Made by a program: the position numbers and the translations under genes
In this document: positions 36,808 through 47,558 of the stretch, in pieces
Layout: each line of letters opens with the position of its first letter
Position numbering within the stretch: the first letter of the stretch is position 1
Notes under the pieces: model-generated
Told to the model about the DNA's origin: nothing
The model's database searches: none
Seen by the model: only the letters and a program-made list of their open reading frames with translations
Assembly (NCBI GenBank): GCA_020086605.1
Contig: JACBWW010000021.1
Span: 1,334,209-1,398,208, forward strand
Direction: 5' to 3'
Source: Lanius collurio
Taxonomy: Eukaryota; Chordata; Aves; Passeriformes; Laniidae
DNA: 64,000 nucleotides

Positions 36808-39800
36808 GTGAGTGATCCTTGATTTGTTATTCTTTGATGGTGAGGGGAGGGTTGAAAAGGGGAGCAGGAGATAGCTTTGGTGCAAATTAATTTTATAAGT
36901 GCAGAAGCACTCTCCAGCCTAAGGGGTAAATGTACAGAATTGTGGTACAGCTCTTTCTGTTGCATAGTTTGGTTGTTCAGTGGGGGGTTTATCCTTGCAA
37001 AGTAGTTAGGTAGTCCTGATTAAAGATGCCAAACAGGACACATAAAGCCATTTTAACATGAAGGAAAAGCACCTTACACATAAAGATGTGGTTTCACATA
37101 TTGCAGAGAAGACAAGAAAGTGACATTAGAGAGCTTTAAGTACGTGCTGCAAACAGCATGTCTTCTCTCTGCAGATATGGACAGCACGAAATATTTAAAT
37201 AAAAAACCACATAAATGCACTTCTCTAGATACAGTGGATGCTAGATTTAATTAGAGTGCTGGTGACATGTAAAAAGGCTGGCAATTTGGGATTGACTATA
37301 ATAGCTGTTAACATCTAGATTTAAAGTTATTTTCCTAAAAGACTGAAGGGTATTTATTCCAGGAAATCTCAATCTATGAGGTAGAAGATATCAAGAAATA
37401 ATATGGGCAAGACTGGCAGTTAAAAAGTGTTCATTTTTTAGTTGGCAAGTCAGCTTGAATGATTTCACTAATCTGAAAACAAAATTGCACTCCAAGGGAA
37501 CAAGAGAAGGCACAAGGGGTAAAACCCAATCAAATAAAAACAAAACCAAACCAAAGAACTTTTAGCTGATTAGTTTCACATGAGGGGAACCCTCTTATCT
37601 TAGGGAGAGGTGAGGTCTCACAGATTTGAAAGTAACACCTGCTATGTGCAATCTGTCACCTGCAGATACTTCTGCCTCTCCCCCTCTTTCTTTACTAAAA
37701 AGCAACTGGCAAAAAATAAACGTGTCCTTGCAACTATTCACATTTCATATATATTCATATTTCCATTTCAAAGGAACTATAGAATATGTTTGACAGACTT
37801 AAATTTGTGACTTCGCAAAATTTGCATAGTCCTATCCATTGATGACAAAATATTTTTTGGTTTTTCAGTTGGAATTCATAAAGATGTGTAGTTCAGAAAA
37901 GAATTTAAGAGATAGCTCTCTAAAAATAAAAAGGCCACCGGCTTCTAATAGTGTTAGGATGGTTATTGCCTAGTTTGATATTAAAATGGTAGTGTAAAAT
38001 ACAAGTTCTTACAGCTCATCCTGTAACAGGTAAAGTACATTGTTGTTTAAGAATTTCAGCTTGCAGCTTTATGTTGGCCACAGGATACGATGAATTGCAA
38101 TTATGACTGGCAAAAGGACAATAGGAATGTATTATAAATAACAACTACTTAGAATAATAAAGGAGTAATTAGCACATTTCTTTGAGCATGCCAAAAAGTC
38201 TGTGAATGTAACAATTAATCAAATTTTAACCTCTTTTTTATATTTCAAGAAGCAGGCTGTTATCCTCACCGTAATCATGCAGTCATGACAGACCAGAAAG
38301 CAGACTTCTCATTTCCTGGGACTCCTTCTATTGCAAGGTGTTCTGACCCATTACCAGAGGCCTGGTCTGTTGGGTTATACTTTCCCCTTCCTCTGTTCCA
38401 CAGCCCTGTGGCCTTGCCAGGTCTGGGGGACTGCGACTGTGAAGGGAAAGGGCTTTTGCACCTCAGTTCTTCAGTAATTCCCCAAAACTCTTTTTTAACT
38501 CACTTGCAGAGGTGTGTTAGAAAACGTCTGTCACAGCATTACCTTTCACTGCTTTTCTTCTCGCAGCCCAAGCGAATGCCCCCCACGGCACACAACTCCC
38601 CGCTTAGGCAGGCTGGGGCTCTGCCCAGCGCAGGGGATGCTGAGCAGTCAGCTCAGCACCGGGGCGGCCCTGCCCCACACGGGGCAGGCCCGGCGCTCAC
38701 CCCGTGCCCTCCGCAGGCTGCGGCGGCTCCGAGGCCGAGCACCGGCTCTACACGGCCCTCTTCGAGAGCTACAACCAGTTCGTGCGCCCCGTCAAGAACG
38801 TCTCGGACCCCGTCATCATCCAGTTCGAGGTGTCCATGTCGCAGCTGGTGAAGGTGGTGAGTACAGCCCCGCCGGGCGCCGCGGCAGGGCCAGCACATCT
38901 CCCGACACACCTCTCTTTTCCAGGACGAAGTCAACCAGATAATGGAAACCAACTTGTGGCTGAAGCACGTAAGTAGCGCTCAGTGACAGCGCAGACGGCA
39001 CCGACTCACTTCCCCTCCAGCGCGGGAGGGTTCCCCGCTCCACCGGGGCGACCCAGGGCGGGAGGAGCCGCCCGCCCAGCGAGGCGTCTGCGGGCTCCAG
39101 CAGCACCGGAGTCGCGGGGGCAGCGCCAGGCTCGGGTCCCTCGGGGCACAGACGCATCCCGGGACAGCATCCCTAGACAGCATCCCGGGAGAGAATCCCT
39201 GGACAGAATCCCGGGACAGAATCCCTGACGCCTCCGCTCCGTGCCGGCGGCGCCGCCTGAGGCCTTCCCCGGTGCGCTGCTGCCCCCCAGCGGCCGCCGC
39301 ACCGCCCGGCGGGATGGGACGGGAGCGGAGGAAGGGACGGGACGGGAGCGGAGGAAGGGACGGGACGCGAGCGGAGGAAGGGACGGGACGCGAGCGGAGG
39401 AAGGGACGGGACGCGAGCGGAGGAAGGGACGGGACGGGAGCGGAGGAAGGGACGGGACGGGAGCGGAGGAAGGGACGGGACGGGAGCGGAGGAAGGCTGC
39501 TACGCTTACTGCAGTCGCTAAATACACGATTTTTTTCCCTGGATTTTTTTCCAAACGCGCTGCCTTGGCAGACACCAACGCAAGGGAAGCATCTCGGCAC
39601 GGAGGTCCCGCACAGCGCCAACTTGGTGCTGGTTAGCTCCCGTAAAGTGAAAACAAACCAAAAATGTGTACTTCACATTTAAAAAGGCTTTTTAAAAATG
39701 CAGTTAATCACTGTTACAGCCAGCTTAGTAACCAACTTAGTTCCCACCTTCAGCTTGATATTCAACTTCGTTAAAATGGGGTTTAACAAGTCCTAGCGAT

Positions 39801-42800
39801 AAAGGCTGTCACCTGAGCCATAACAGCCCAGAGCTCTCTCTGACCCATCTACCCAAGGTCCCTCGACTGATGTTCACAACTTGCACCACAGCCTCCAGGA
39901 ATTTCTTTTCATTGTCCCACAGATAAGTGTTTTTTTGAGATCAAAGTTATTATTACTCTCTTTTCAGAGAGTGTAGGACTGTATCTTAGTCCTTCTTTCA
40001 CCTTGTTCCAGCTAGTCAGTAGACATTCCTGGAACAGAGTGATATATATTTAAGTCATATATGGATATGACCAACAAGATCTAGCTATCTAGGCCCACCT
40101 ACAATCTGCATATGAAAAAACACCACAGGTATGTGTTTCTTAAAGAAACATCTAAACACTGTAGTATCCAAAATAAATCAACCCTGGAAGTCATATGACA
40201 GCACTCAGTTCAGATCTAGTCCACTGAATTACAGTTTCTTCACAAAACTAACATAGACTCATTTCTACCATAATTAGATCTGGAATGATTACAAGCTTCG
40301 GTGGAATCCAGCAGACTATGGAGGTGCTGAATTCATCCGAGTTCCATCTGGCCAGATCTGGAAACCAGATATTGTTTTATATAACAAGTAAGGCTCTTGC
40401 ATATTTAACTTCTTAATTCAGAGAGAGGGGTTGATGTTACCAGTTCTAAAAAATCAGCAGCAAGTTCACAGAACGCACTGAAAAGCTGCTTTTCAACACA
40501 CCTGTGGTCCTGCATCCCCCCACTGCTGGTTCTCATCTTCATGCCAGCCACATCAGCATCACTGGGCAGGAGCCAGCTCTAACCTGGAGCTGCAAGTGAG
40601 CAGGCCGAAGTGAACTTGGCTTTTCCCCTTCACAAGCCCCTGTGAGTCACAGCTTTAACTGAAAGAAATGCAAAGTCTAGTTTTTTAGCAGTTAAATTCA
40701 CAATCTGCCAACTTTTACTTTAGATGTCAGTTTCTGAGACTCTGGAGAGCCAAACCATACCTAAAAGTATCTGTGAGAAAGCAATTTTCAATAAAATGGA
40801 CTCAGCTACAAGATCCAAAACTCAGGTCTATGGATCAACAGTGATGACACTCCTTTTCTAACTGGGACCTTAAAATTTCAAATTACCCTTTAATTTTACT
40901 TTTCCATATACTCAACTGGACCATATAAGATAGCAAAGTAGGACTTAAAAAAACCTCTTACCAAATACACCCCAAACCTAATCCCTCTTTCCATAGTTAC
41001 TACCTGCACTGTCCACAGAAGAGGTGGAAATACCAGTAATATTCTTATCATCCCTTGGGTTCGGATGTGCTTGATCAATCTAGAATAGAATAGAATGAAA
41101 TAGTTCAGTTGGAAGGGGCCTACAACTCTCATCTAGTCAGACTGCCATTTGCAATCTGTTATTTGCCATTTTGAATATTGATTGCACTATGCCATGCTAT
41201 TAATAAGAGAGAATATTTCCTTCCAGCTCCTCCCTGGTGAGTTTATAGAGCTGTTTGTTTCAGTTTAACTGTGCAAATTTATGATGGTCACTTACTCAGT
41301 CTTGCATAAGCAATTCAGTTTCAAGTAAACAAGTAATTTCTGATTTCCCCAAAATAGATTAAAGAATTAATGTATATGACCTGAATGTATGGAACTACCT
41401 GGAGTAGATCATTCTAATTTTTGGTTTGTTTACTTGCTTTACAGTGCAGTTGGGGACTTCCAGGTTGACGACAAGACAAAGGCCCTTTTAAAATACACGG
41501 GTGATGTGACCTGGATACCTCCAGCTATATTTAAAAGTTCATGTAAAATAGATGTAACCTACTTCCCATTTGATTATCAGAACTGCACCATGAAGTTTGG
41601 TTCCTGGTCTTATGACAAAGCCAAAATTGACTTAGTTTTAATTGGCTCTACAATGAACCTGAAAGATTACTGGGAGAGTGGAGAATGGGCTATAATTAAA
41701 GCTCCTGGGTATAAACATGACATCAAATACAACTGTTGCGAAGAGATATATCCAGACATCACATACTCTCTTTACATTAGGCGTTTACCTTTATTTTACA
41801 CTATCAATATGATTATTCCCTGTCTGCTGATTTCTTTCCTGACTGTATTAGTTTTCTATTTGCCCTCAGACTGTGGTGAGAAGGTGACACTCTGCATATC
41901 AGTTCTTCTCTCTTTAACAGTGTTCCTTCTGGTTATCACAGAAACCATACCTTCTACTTCCCTGGTAATTCCCCTTATTGGGGAATACCTCCTTTTCACC
42001 ATGATATTTGTAACTCTATCAATTGTCATAACAGTATTTGTACTAAATGTGCACTACAGAACACCCAAGACACACACAATGCCCGTGTGGGTGAGAACCA
42101 TTTTCTTGAACTTACTTCCCCGGATCATGTTCATGACAAGGCCTGCCAGTGATGAAGAAAATAATCAGAAGCCAAAACCATTATTCACTTCTGAGTTTTC
42201 AAACTTAAATTGCATCAACGGTTCTGAAACCAAATGCTGCAAAGATGGCTTTGTATGTCAAGATACGGCATGTAGCTGCTGTCAGTGCCAGCGCACGAAG
42301 TTCTCGGATTTCAGTGGCAATCTCACTAGAAGTTCAAGCTCTGAGTCTGTAGATCCTATGCTTTCATTTTCAGTTCTGTCACCAGAAATGAGAGATGCTA
42401 TTGAAAGTGTGAAATACATTGCAGAAAATATGAAAATGCAGAATGAAGCAAAAGAGGTAAGAATGTATTTTACTGTTACTCAAATTGCAGATACCTTCTG
42501 CCATTAGAGTGTTTGGTAAAAAAAGATCTCAAACAAACAGACAAAAAAGATAACAGAGACCATTATTTTATGCAAGTCAATTACACAAGCTGTATTGCAG
42601 TATGTGCAGTTTTGAACTTACATAATTGAGAAGCAGCTTTGCTGCACAGTGATCTCTTTATTGACTATAAATTGAGTGAGGCAACCACTGCTAGGGGAAC
42701 ATACCAGAGCACTGATCCCACAAGAAGTAAGTTAGGATTTTCCAAGTTATAATCTTACAGTGGAATTTGCTGACCCTGTGACCTTTAGAAAGTTACTACC

Positions 42801-43994
42801 TCCCTCCTACAGCTTACCATCAACAACAGAAATGTAAGAGTGAATGTCCCTCAGAGTGATGATGGTGTTCATTCTGTTGCTGCTGCAGAGTAAGTGCTGT
42901 AGCTAAATGAGGCAACTACTGCAAGACAGGGACTGGCATCTTTCATAAAGCTGCATCATAACACAACAAAGGAGAAAAAAAGTTATTTTTTTTTCTACTA
43001 TATTCCTCAAACATACTATAAGCAGTAGCCACACCATCACAATTATTACAGAATTTAAATCCCCACACTCTGGCACTTCATTTTAACTTCACTTTGTTTA
43101 TACTGAAATCAGAACTCTATTTAGATTTAGTTGGTACAGAAAATACAGGGTTGCTTTGGGTTTTGAAGTTTCCCTTAACAAACAAGTTCTAAGCTAAAAA
43201 GAACAAATTTCAAAAACAACAAATGCATTAATCATTTCTTATAATTCTTGAAGAAAAACAAAAAATTTGAATTGTAATCTCAACAGTAACTAAAATGATC
43301 ACCAAGTTACTATTAATATATAATATATAGGATACTTCTGTGTCACTCTTGCCAGAACATTCACTGTAAAAAAAATAGAAAAATCTGTTGTTTTTTGAAA
43401 CTTGGTTCCCTTTTTACATGAAAGGGACAGAGATTAATTTTACATCATGCATGAAAACAGTCAAATTTCAGTACTACTATAATTAACATACCAAATAATT
43501 ATATACCAATTAGTCTTTGCTTTTTACATACTATCTAAAGGCCAGCAGTAGTAGTCTGTTGCAGTGACGTTTTCTGGACAAACCTGTTCATCTAAGAATA
43601 TAAAGCTCTACACTTTCATTTTTGGAATAGAGAAGTTGTATCTCCTCAAGTCCAGTGTCTTGGTGATCAAACTTTTGGATTTGAAGCAGCAGCTTTTGGT
43701 TTTGCTCCAAAGAGCATTTTCAAATAAAGCTTCTTCAAAATGAATTAATCTGTCAGTGAACACAGATGTCTAAGTTGTGTATACATAAAGATATCTACAT
43801 ACAGAAAAAACTGCACTTCTCATATGAAATGATATTATTGCTAACTTGCCTTTTTTTTTTTTCAGATTCAGGATGATTGGAAATATGTTGCCATGGTAAT
43901 TGATCGTATTTTTCTATGGGTTTTCATCCTGGTATGTATTCTAGGAACAGCAGGATTGTTTTTACAACCTTTGATGGCTGGAGATGAAATGTAA
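36753..43994 (+). CDS. CHRNA3: Neuronal nicotinic acetylcholine receptor subunit alpha-3 (six exons)
   Basis: This is the principal agonist-binding subunit of ganglionic nicotinic receptors (alpha3-beta4, with or without alpha5). The join 36753-36807, 38717-38856, 38924-38968, 40278-40387, 41445-42456, 43866-43994 gives 496 aa with consistent phases; human alpha3 is about 505. A signal peptide covers about 1-18. The Cys-loop is C150-C164 and the vicinal pair is C214-C215 (KYNCCEEIY). The aromatic box residues Y115, W171, Y212 and Y219 are all present. Sequons occur at N46 and N163. M1 is about 233-256, M2 about 263-285 (Glu283 at the outer end), M3 about 294-318 and M4 about 464-486. The cytoplasmic loop has a Cys-rich cluster (eight Cys at 373-398). 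Exons 2 and 3 lie in a GC-rich block, unlike exons 4-6. The gene is convergent with CHRNA5. Confidence 0.96.
38717..38856 (+). CDS. CHRNA3: CHRNA3 coding exon 2 (all codons end in G or C)
   Basis: This 140-nt exon has acceptor CCTCCGCAG and donor GTGAGT. It encodes residues 19-65, including [17 protein letters not shown], a sequon at N46 and SMSQLVKV. Each of its 47 codons ends in G or C, in contrast to exons 4-6 of the same gene. It sits in an internal CpG-rich block. Confidence 0.95.
38924..38968 (+). CDS. CHRNA3: CHRNA3 coding exon 3
   Basis: This is the invariant 45-nt exon, encoding [15 protein letters not shown]. It follows a very short 67-bp intron (38857-38923). The acceptor is CTCTTTTCCAG and the donor GTAAGT. 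Confidence 0.96.
39158..39226 (+). repeat. 13-bp minisatellite in CHRNA3 intron 3
   Basis: Five consecutive 13-bp units read CCCGGGACAGCAT or close variants (CCCTAGACAGCAT, CCCGGGAGAGAAT, CCCTGGACAGAAT, CCCGGGACAGAAT), followed by a partial copy. Alternation of CCCGGG and CCCTRG starts suggests growth as a 26-bp dimer. Confidence 0.9.
39311..39496 (+). repeat. 23-bp G-rich minisatellite in CHRNA3 intron 3
   Basis: The motif AGCGGAGGAAGGGACGGGAC recurs every 23 bases, starting at 39324, 39347, 39370, 39393, 39416, 39439, 39462 and 39485 (the last is partial). Units differ only by ending GGG (A) or GCG (B), in the order A B B B A A A. Each A unit carries three GGG runs on the transcribed-sense strand, so G-quadruplex formation is possible. 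Because 23 is not a multiple of three and the unit has no stop codon, long spurious open frames appear here on both strands. Confidence 0.95.
40278..40387 (+). CDS. CHRNA3: CHRNA3 coding exon 4
   Basis: This is the family-typical 110-nt exon. It encodes [16 protein letters not shown] through WKPDIVLYN and a split Asn codon. Trp82 and Tyr115 correspond to ligand-site positions. The acceptor pyrimidine tract is weak (CATAATTAG). Confidence 0.95.
41080..41145 (-). mobile_element. CR1 3'-end remnant in CHRNA3 intron 4
   Basis: A fragment of about 65 bp starts with repeated AGAATAGAAT and continues AGTTCAGTTGGAAGGGGCC and CTCATCTAGTC. This matches the 3' terminus of an avian CR1 seen in reverse complement. 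It is too short for subfamily assignment. Confidence 0.75.
41445..42456 (+). CDS. CHRNA3: CHRNA3 coding exon 5 (binding site, M1-M3, cytoplasmic loop)
   Basis: This 1012-nt exon encodes residues 117-454: Cys-loop C150-C164, vicinal C214-C215, M1, M2, M3 and nearly all of the cytoplasmic loop with its eight-Cys cluster. The donor after NEAKE is GTAAGA. Unspliced, the frame runs 16 more codons to a stop at 42507. Confidence 0.97.
43866..43994 (+). CDS. CHRNA3: CHRNA3 coding exon 6 (M4 and C-terminus)
   Basis: It encodes residues 455-496, beginning [18 protein letters not shown] and ending [10 protein letters not shown] before TAA. The acceptor follows a run of twelve T residues (43851-43863). 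Confidence 0.97.
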   Translation: MQDDWKYVAMVIDRIFLWVFILVCILGTAGLFLQPLMAGDEM

Positions 43995-44030
43995 AGATTA
44001 AATAAAACATTGTGAAATCAAATAAAACTG
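43995..44030 (+). terminator. CHRNA3: CHRNA3 candidate poly(A) signals (proximal)
   Basis: AATAAA occurs at 44001-44006 and again at 44021-44026, immediately after the stop codon. This would allow an unusually short 3' UTR. Further AATAAA copies at 44281-44286 and 44917-44922 could give longer transcripts. Which one is used cannot be read from sequence. Confidence 0.45.
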
Positions 44031-47000
44031 CCAACCAACTCTGCATCCCCCTCCCGGCACGTCATGTCTCTTCCATGTGTAGTAGAACAAGGATCTCTCT
44101 TGGCTTCAACTTTGCTTGACCAAGGTGGCTTTGTTCAAAATGTGGAAAAAGAAATTATTGTGAACCTTTATGAGCTAATCTCAAAGTAATACAAGCTATG
44201 CTTTACAGCTACTTCTTGCAATAACTGGAAAAGATGGAGTAAGTATGTTAAACTTTATAGGAATGATTTAAGAAGGGGTTAATAAAGAAATGGAAAATTA
44301 CATGAATATTTGGAAAGTTAAGATGGGTTGAATGCTTTGGGCTGCTATATTTGTTTCCTAGTCTGGTGCCAAGCCTCTTCAGACCATGACAGGATCTTCT
44401 GGAAGGAGTTAACAGCGAGTTCCATTAACACCCTCGTGAGGATGGAATGGTGGGAAGCACAAGTACCAAACTGCTAGAATGCAGACATTGCCACCTGCTG
44501 TACAAACTGACCCACACAGCGGCAAGAAAGGACTGAGAAGTTTATCACAAAATGAAAATAAATAGGTAAATAATAGAGGATGGTTATAAAGCAGCCATAA
44601 AGTGAACTGAGTGTTTCCCCAGAATACAATGTATGTGAAGGCTGGCAGGAAAAAAAAAAGCTGCTCAAACCTAATGATGTTTAGAATTGTGTACAAGTGA
44701 AACACAGACTAAGACAGTCTGCAAGTGATGCAAAGGATCAAAATGCACTGATTGGAGAGTTTGGATACAGAGGCATCCTGCTATAGCAAAGTGTTTTATG
44801 CCAAGGGAAGGCAGGTAGACAAAATAGTCCTGTAAAGTGTGCTGAAATTGTTGCTTAGGCATATATATCTTCTATTTTTTTTTTAAATCAGTAACTGCAG
44901 ATTATTTGAGAGCATGAATAAAGAATGCAACAAAACACTGTAATCAGACCATATTTTGTAAAAATATGAACTCTTCTCTCTGTACCAAACCAAAAACCTT
45001 CTGGAAATACAGTGTATCACGTGATATAACATTTATGAAAATAAAGAGAATCAAACTGTTGAAAATTGTGCCTTTTTTTTTCATTTATTTTGAGCAAGTG
45101 ACAGAAATCTATATAAGGTACCATTACCAACAGTTCCATACATTCAGCAATAAGTTACAGAAGTAAAAGTCCATGCTTCTGAGTGTATTAACATTCTTTT
45201 GTTTCAGACACCTGATAAGCAGAAGACCCCAAGGATTCCAGTGTCAGCTATGTTACCTGAATCTACCATGATCAGACTAAAAGTCACTAAAAGAAATTCA
45301 TGCATTTGCAAAAATTATGAGTTACTATAATAAAGAGAGTGACTCCATTGGGCAATGTTCTGCCCATCATGATATAATTGGGCAGTCTGGAGACATCATT
45401 TAACAAGGGGAAAGAGATGAAATGGAGAGGTAATAAAATAAGATCTATTTCTAATCTACTGTTTTACTCACTTTGCTTTCTCTTCAGTAAATTTCAGTAA
45501 TTCAAACCTATGGAAGACTTTAAAAAGAAATGTATTTGAAGAGGAAACAAGGTATCTGAAGTATTTCTGCAACTTGCACACAGAGAAAGCCTCTGATGCA
45601 TTGTTTAACCTCAGTAATACTGAGAAAGTCAAAGCTCTTATATCAATGAATTAAATCAGATGATCTTTGCAAATTCACCTTAAAAGTTATGATGGGAATA
45701 GAGGAAACACAGATATCCAATGTCAGATGTAATTGAATTGTAACTGAAGAAGAGTGACTCCTTAAGTACTATTAAAAAACCAAAAAAAGTAAAAAAAGGC
45801 CTGCCTGGCATCATTTCCCTACCCGTGAGCCTTTAAAAGCTACACAAAACCAAGAATATCCTGCAGATTAAAAAACTTTGAAATAAATATTCAATTATAT
45901 ATAAGTTATGACATACGTAATCACTATTATAATCAGTACAGGGCTATTATAAAGGAGATCTGGGAGGGGGTATGGGAGAAATAAGTATCTGTTGTTCAAA
46001 TTTATAATCACTATAAAAACGTAAAATTATTGAAGATACCACGGTTTACATTAAGACTTCTCACCTAAACATGTTATTGTTAATGTAGTAATTTAAACAA
46101 ACAAAAACTTCCTAAGACTTGCTCTGGCCTGGCATTCCTGTATTAGCCCCACTGGATGCAACTATATTATGAACAACACTAAAACAACTTTGGTGTAGGA
46201 AACACCCAAGTATTTTAGAGTCTTTTCCAGAAATAAAGCTATTAAGAAAGGAAGAAAGGTGGCATTGGAATCAATGTAAAGAATGTATTTAAATGGAATA
46301 ATAGAAAAGCTGCAAGTTCATTTTCAACAATCTTAGGAAGAAGAAAATATGGAAAACTCTTAAGTCCTTGCTGCTTAGAGTTACATATGGTTTTGCAAGT
46401 GAAAGAACGAATTTAAGGTAGCTCTCAAGTTCAGTTTAACAAATGTGAAAATCATTAATCATCTCTATTTGGTTCTACAGCATAATAATTCATAACCCAT
46501 TTCCTTCAGAAAGACACTCCACAAATTCCTTCTGCCTGTGCTTAAGCTCCTAATTCTGAGAAACACCCAAAGACTGGAAATAATTAACATGTCTGTAAAT
46601 TCACATAGTGTATCAAATTCTTCATCAAGAGTAAAGAAATCTGAATGTTCCAGCCCCTTAGAATCCAACTTGGGAACTCAGTTAACTGCCTTTGCCTTCC
46701 TTTCCAAACCTGATGGAGACATCAATATACACATATGCTTTAGGCATTTTAAGGCTTATTAAATGTTCCTGTTGGTATCACAGAATTATCAAGCTTTAAA
46801 ATTTAGCAGCAAATTCTACTGAAAAGTTATAAAGGTCAATCATGGTCAAATTGCTGCTCTTAGTTGTGCATTAGATATACAGGAAGTTTAACTTGTATTT
46901 GTATTACTATTTTAATTTACTCTGGTGAAATTTCATGTTTCTACATCAAACTGAGGAGAGCTGATAAAAATTCTCCTTTGTATACTAAATTGAAATAAGC

Positions 47001-47396
47001 AACTCTACTGTGTAACTGCAAATATTTAATATTCAGTATAGCGATTTATATAGTAATTTAATAACTGGACTACAGTGATTATCATTACAAAAAAATTAAA
47101 TCCTTCTATTTCACAGTAGGTGTCAGTGTATGCTTTTTTGATAAATCATACATGCAATGGCTTGAGAAGGTTCTTTTAATTCTGACTTGGCTTAGCAGTA
47201 ACTCAGTAGACTGGCAATAAGCAAATTGACTTCTGTGCATCCTGGGAATGCCATGCTTTAAGATAAACCTAATTTTCTAGTTTTGGAGTTTTTTTTTTTT
47301 TACTCTATCAGAAATATGACTACAAATAACATGCATGGAAAGAGAGCTACTGTAAAACTCAGAGACATATCAGTAGGATATGTCTCTAAAAATATT
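44031..47396. other. Convergent CHRNA3-CHRNA5 interval
   Basis: The two stop codons are 3.4 kb apart on opposite strands, so this AT-rich interval should hold both 3' UTRs. On the minus strand the only canonical AATAAA I noticed (TTTATT on plus) is at 45084-45089, about 2.3 kb beyond the CHRNA5 stop. ATTAAA variants lie nearer, for example at 47175-47180 and 46911-46916. No other gene is seen. The small open frames lack features. Confidence 0.5.
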
Positions 47397-47558
47397 TTAT
47401 GCATTGGTACTGCCTATATGGGTAGGTACTATTATACTTGCCCATTTATGAATAACAGGAATAAATAACACAAGTGATCCAATTATTGAAACCAGAAGAA
47501 AAGCCCATAAGAACATCCGATCAAGCACCTGAGCAATGTATTTCCAGTCTTCAACAAC
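47397..47558 (-). CDS. CHRNA5: CHRNA5 coding exon 6 (M4 and C-terminus)
   Basis: This 162-nt exon encodes residues 416-468. It starts [18 protein letters not shown], passes through M4 ([18 protein letters not shown]) and ends in THIGSTNA before TAA. The extended tail after M4 is typical of alpha5. The acceptor is CTGTTTTAG. No single open frame covers it from an ATG, so it is easy to miss. Confidence 0.95.
   Translation of the reverse strand, partial: VVEDWKYIAQVLDRMFLWAFLLVSIIGSLVLFIPVIHKWASIIVPTHIGSTNA

Larger units (their letters stand above)
38560..39500. other. Internal CpG-rich block in CHRNA3
   Basis: GC content and CpG density jump at about 38560 and fall again at about 39500, with AT-rich DNA on both sides. 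The block covers the end of intron 1, exon 2, the 67-bp intron 2, exon 3 and the start of intron 3, including two minisatellites. It may be an internal CpG island, an alternative promoter or a GC-biased conversion hotspot. Confidence 0.8.

Noticed and set aside
38980..39682. Long Arg/Gly/Ser/Pro-rich open frames on both strands in CHRNA3 intron 3
   Set aside because: Produced by the stop-free 23-bp minisatellite read in different frames on both strands.
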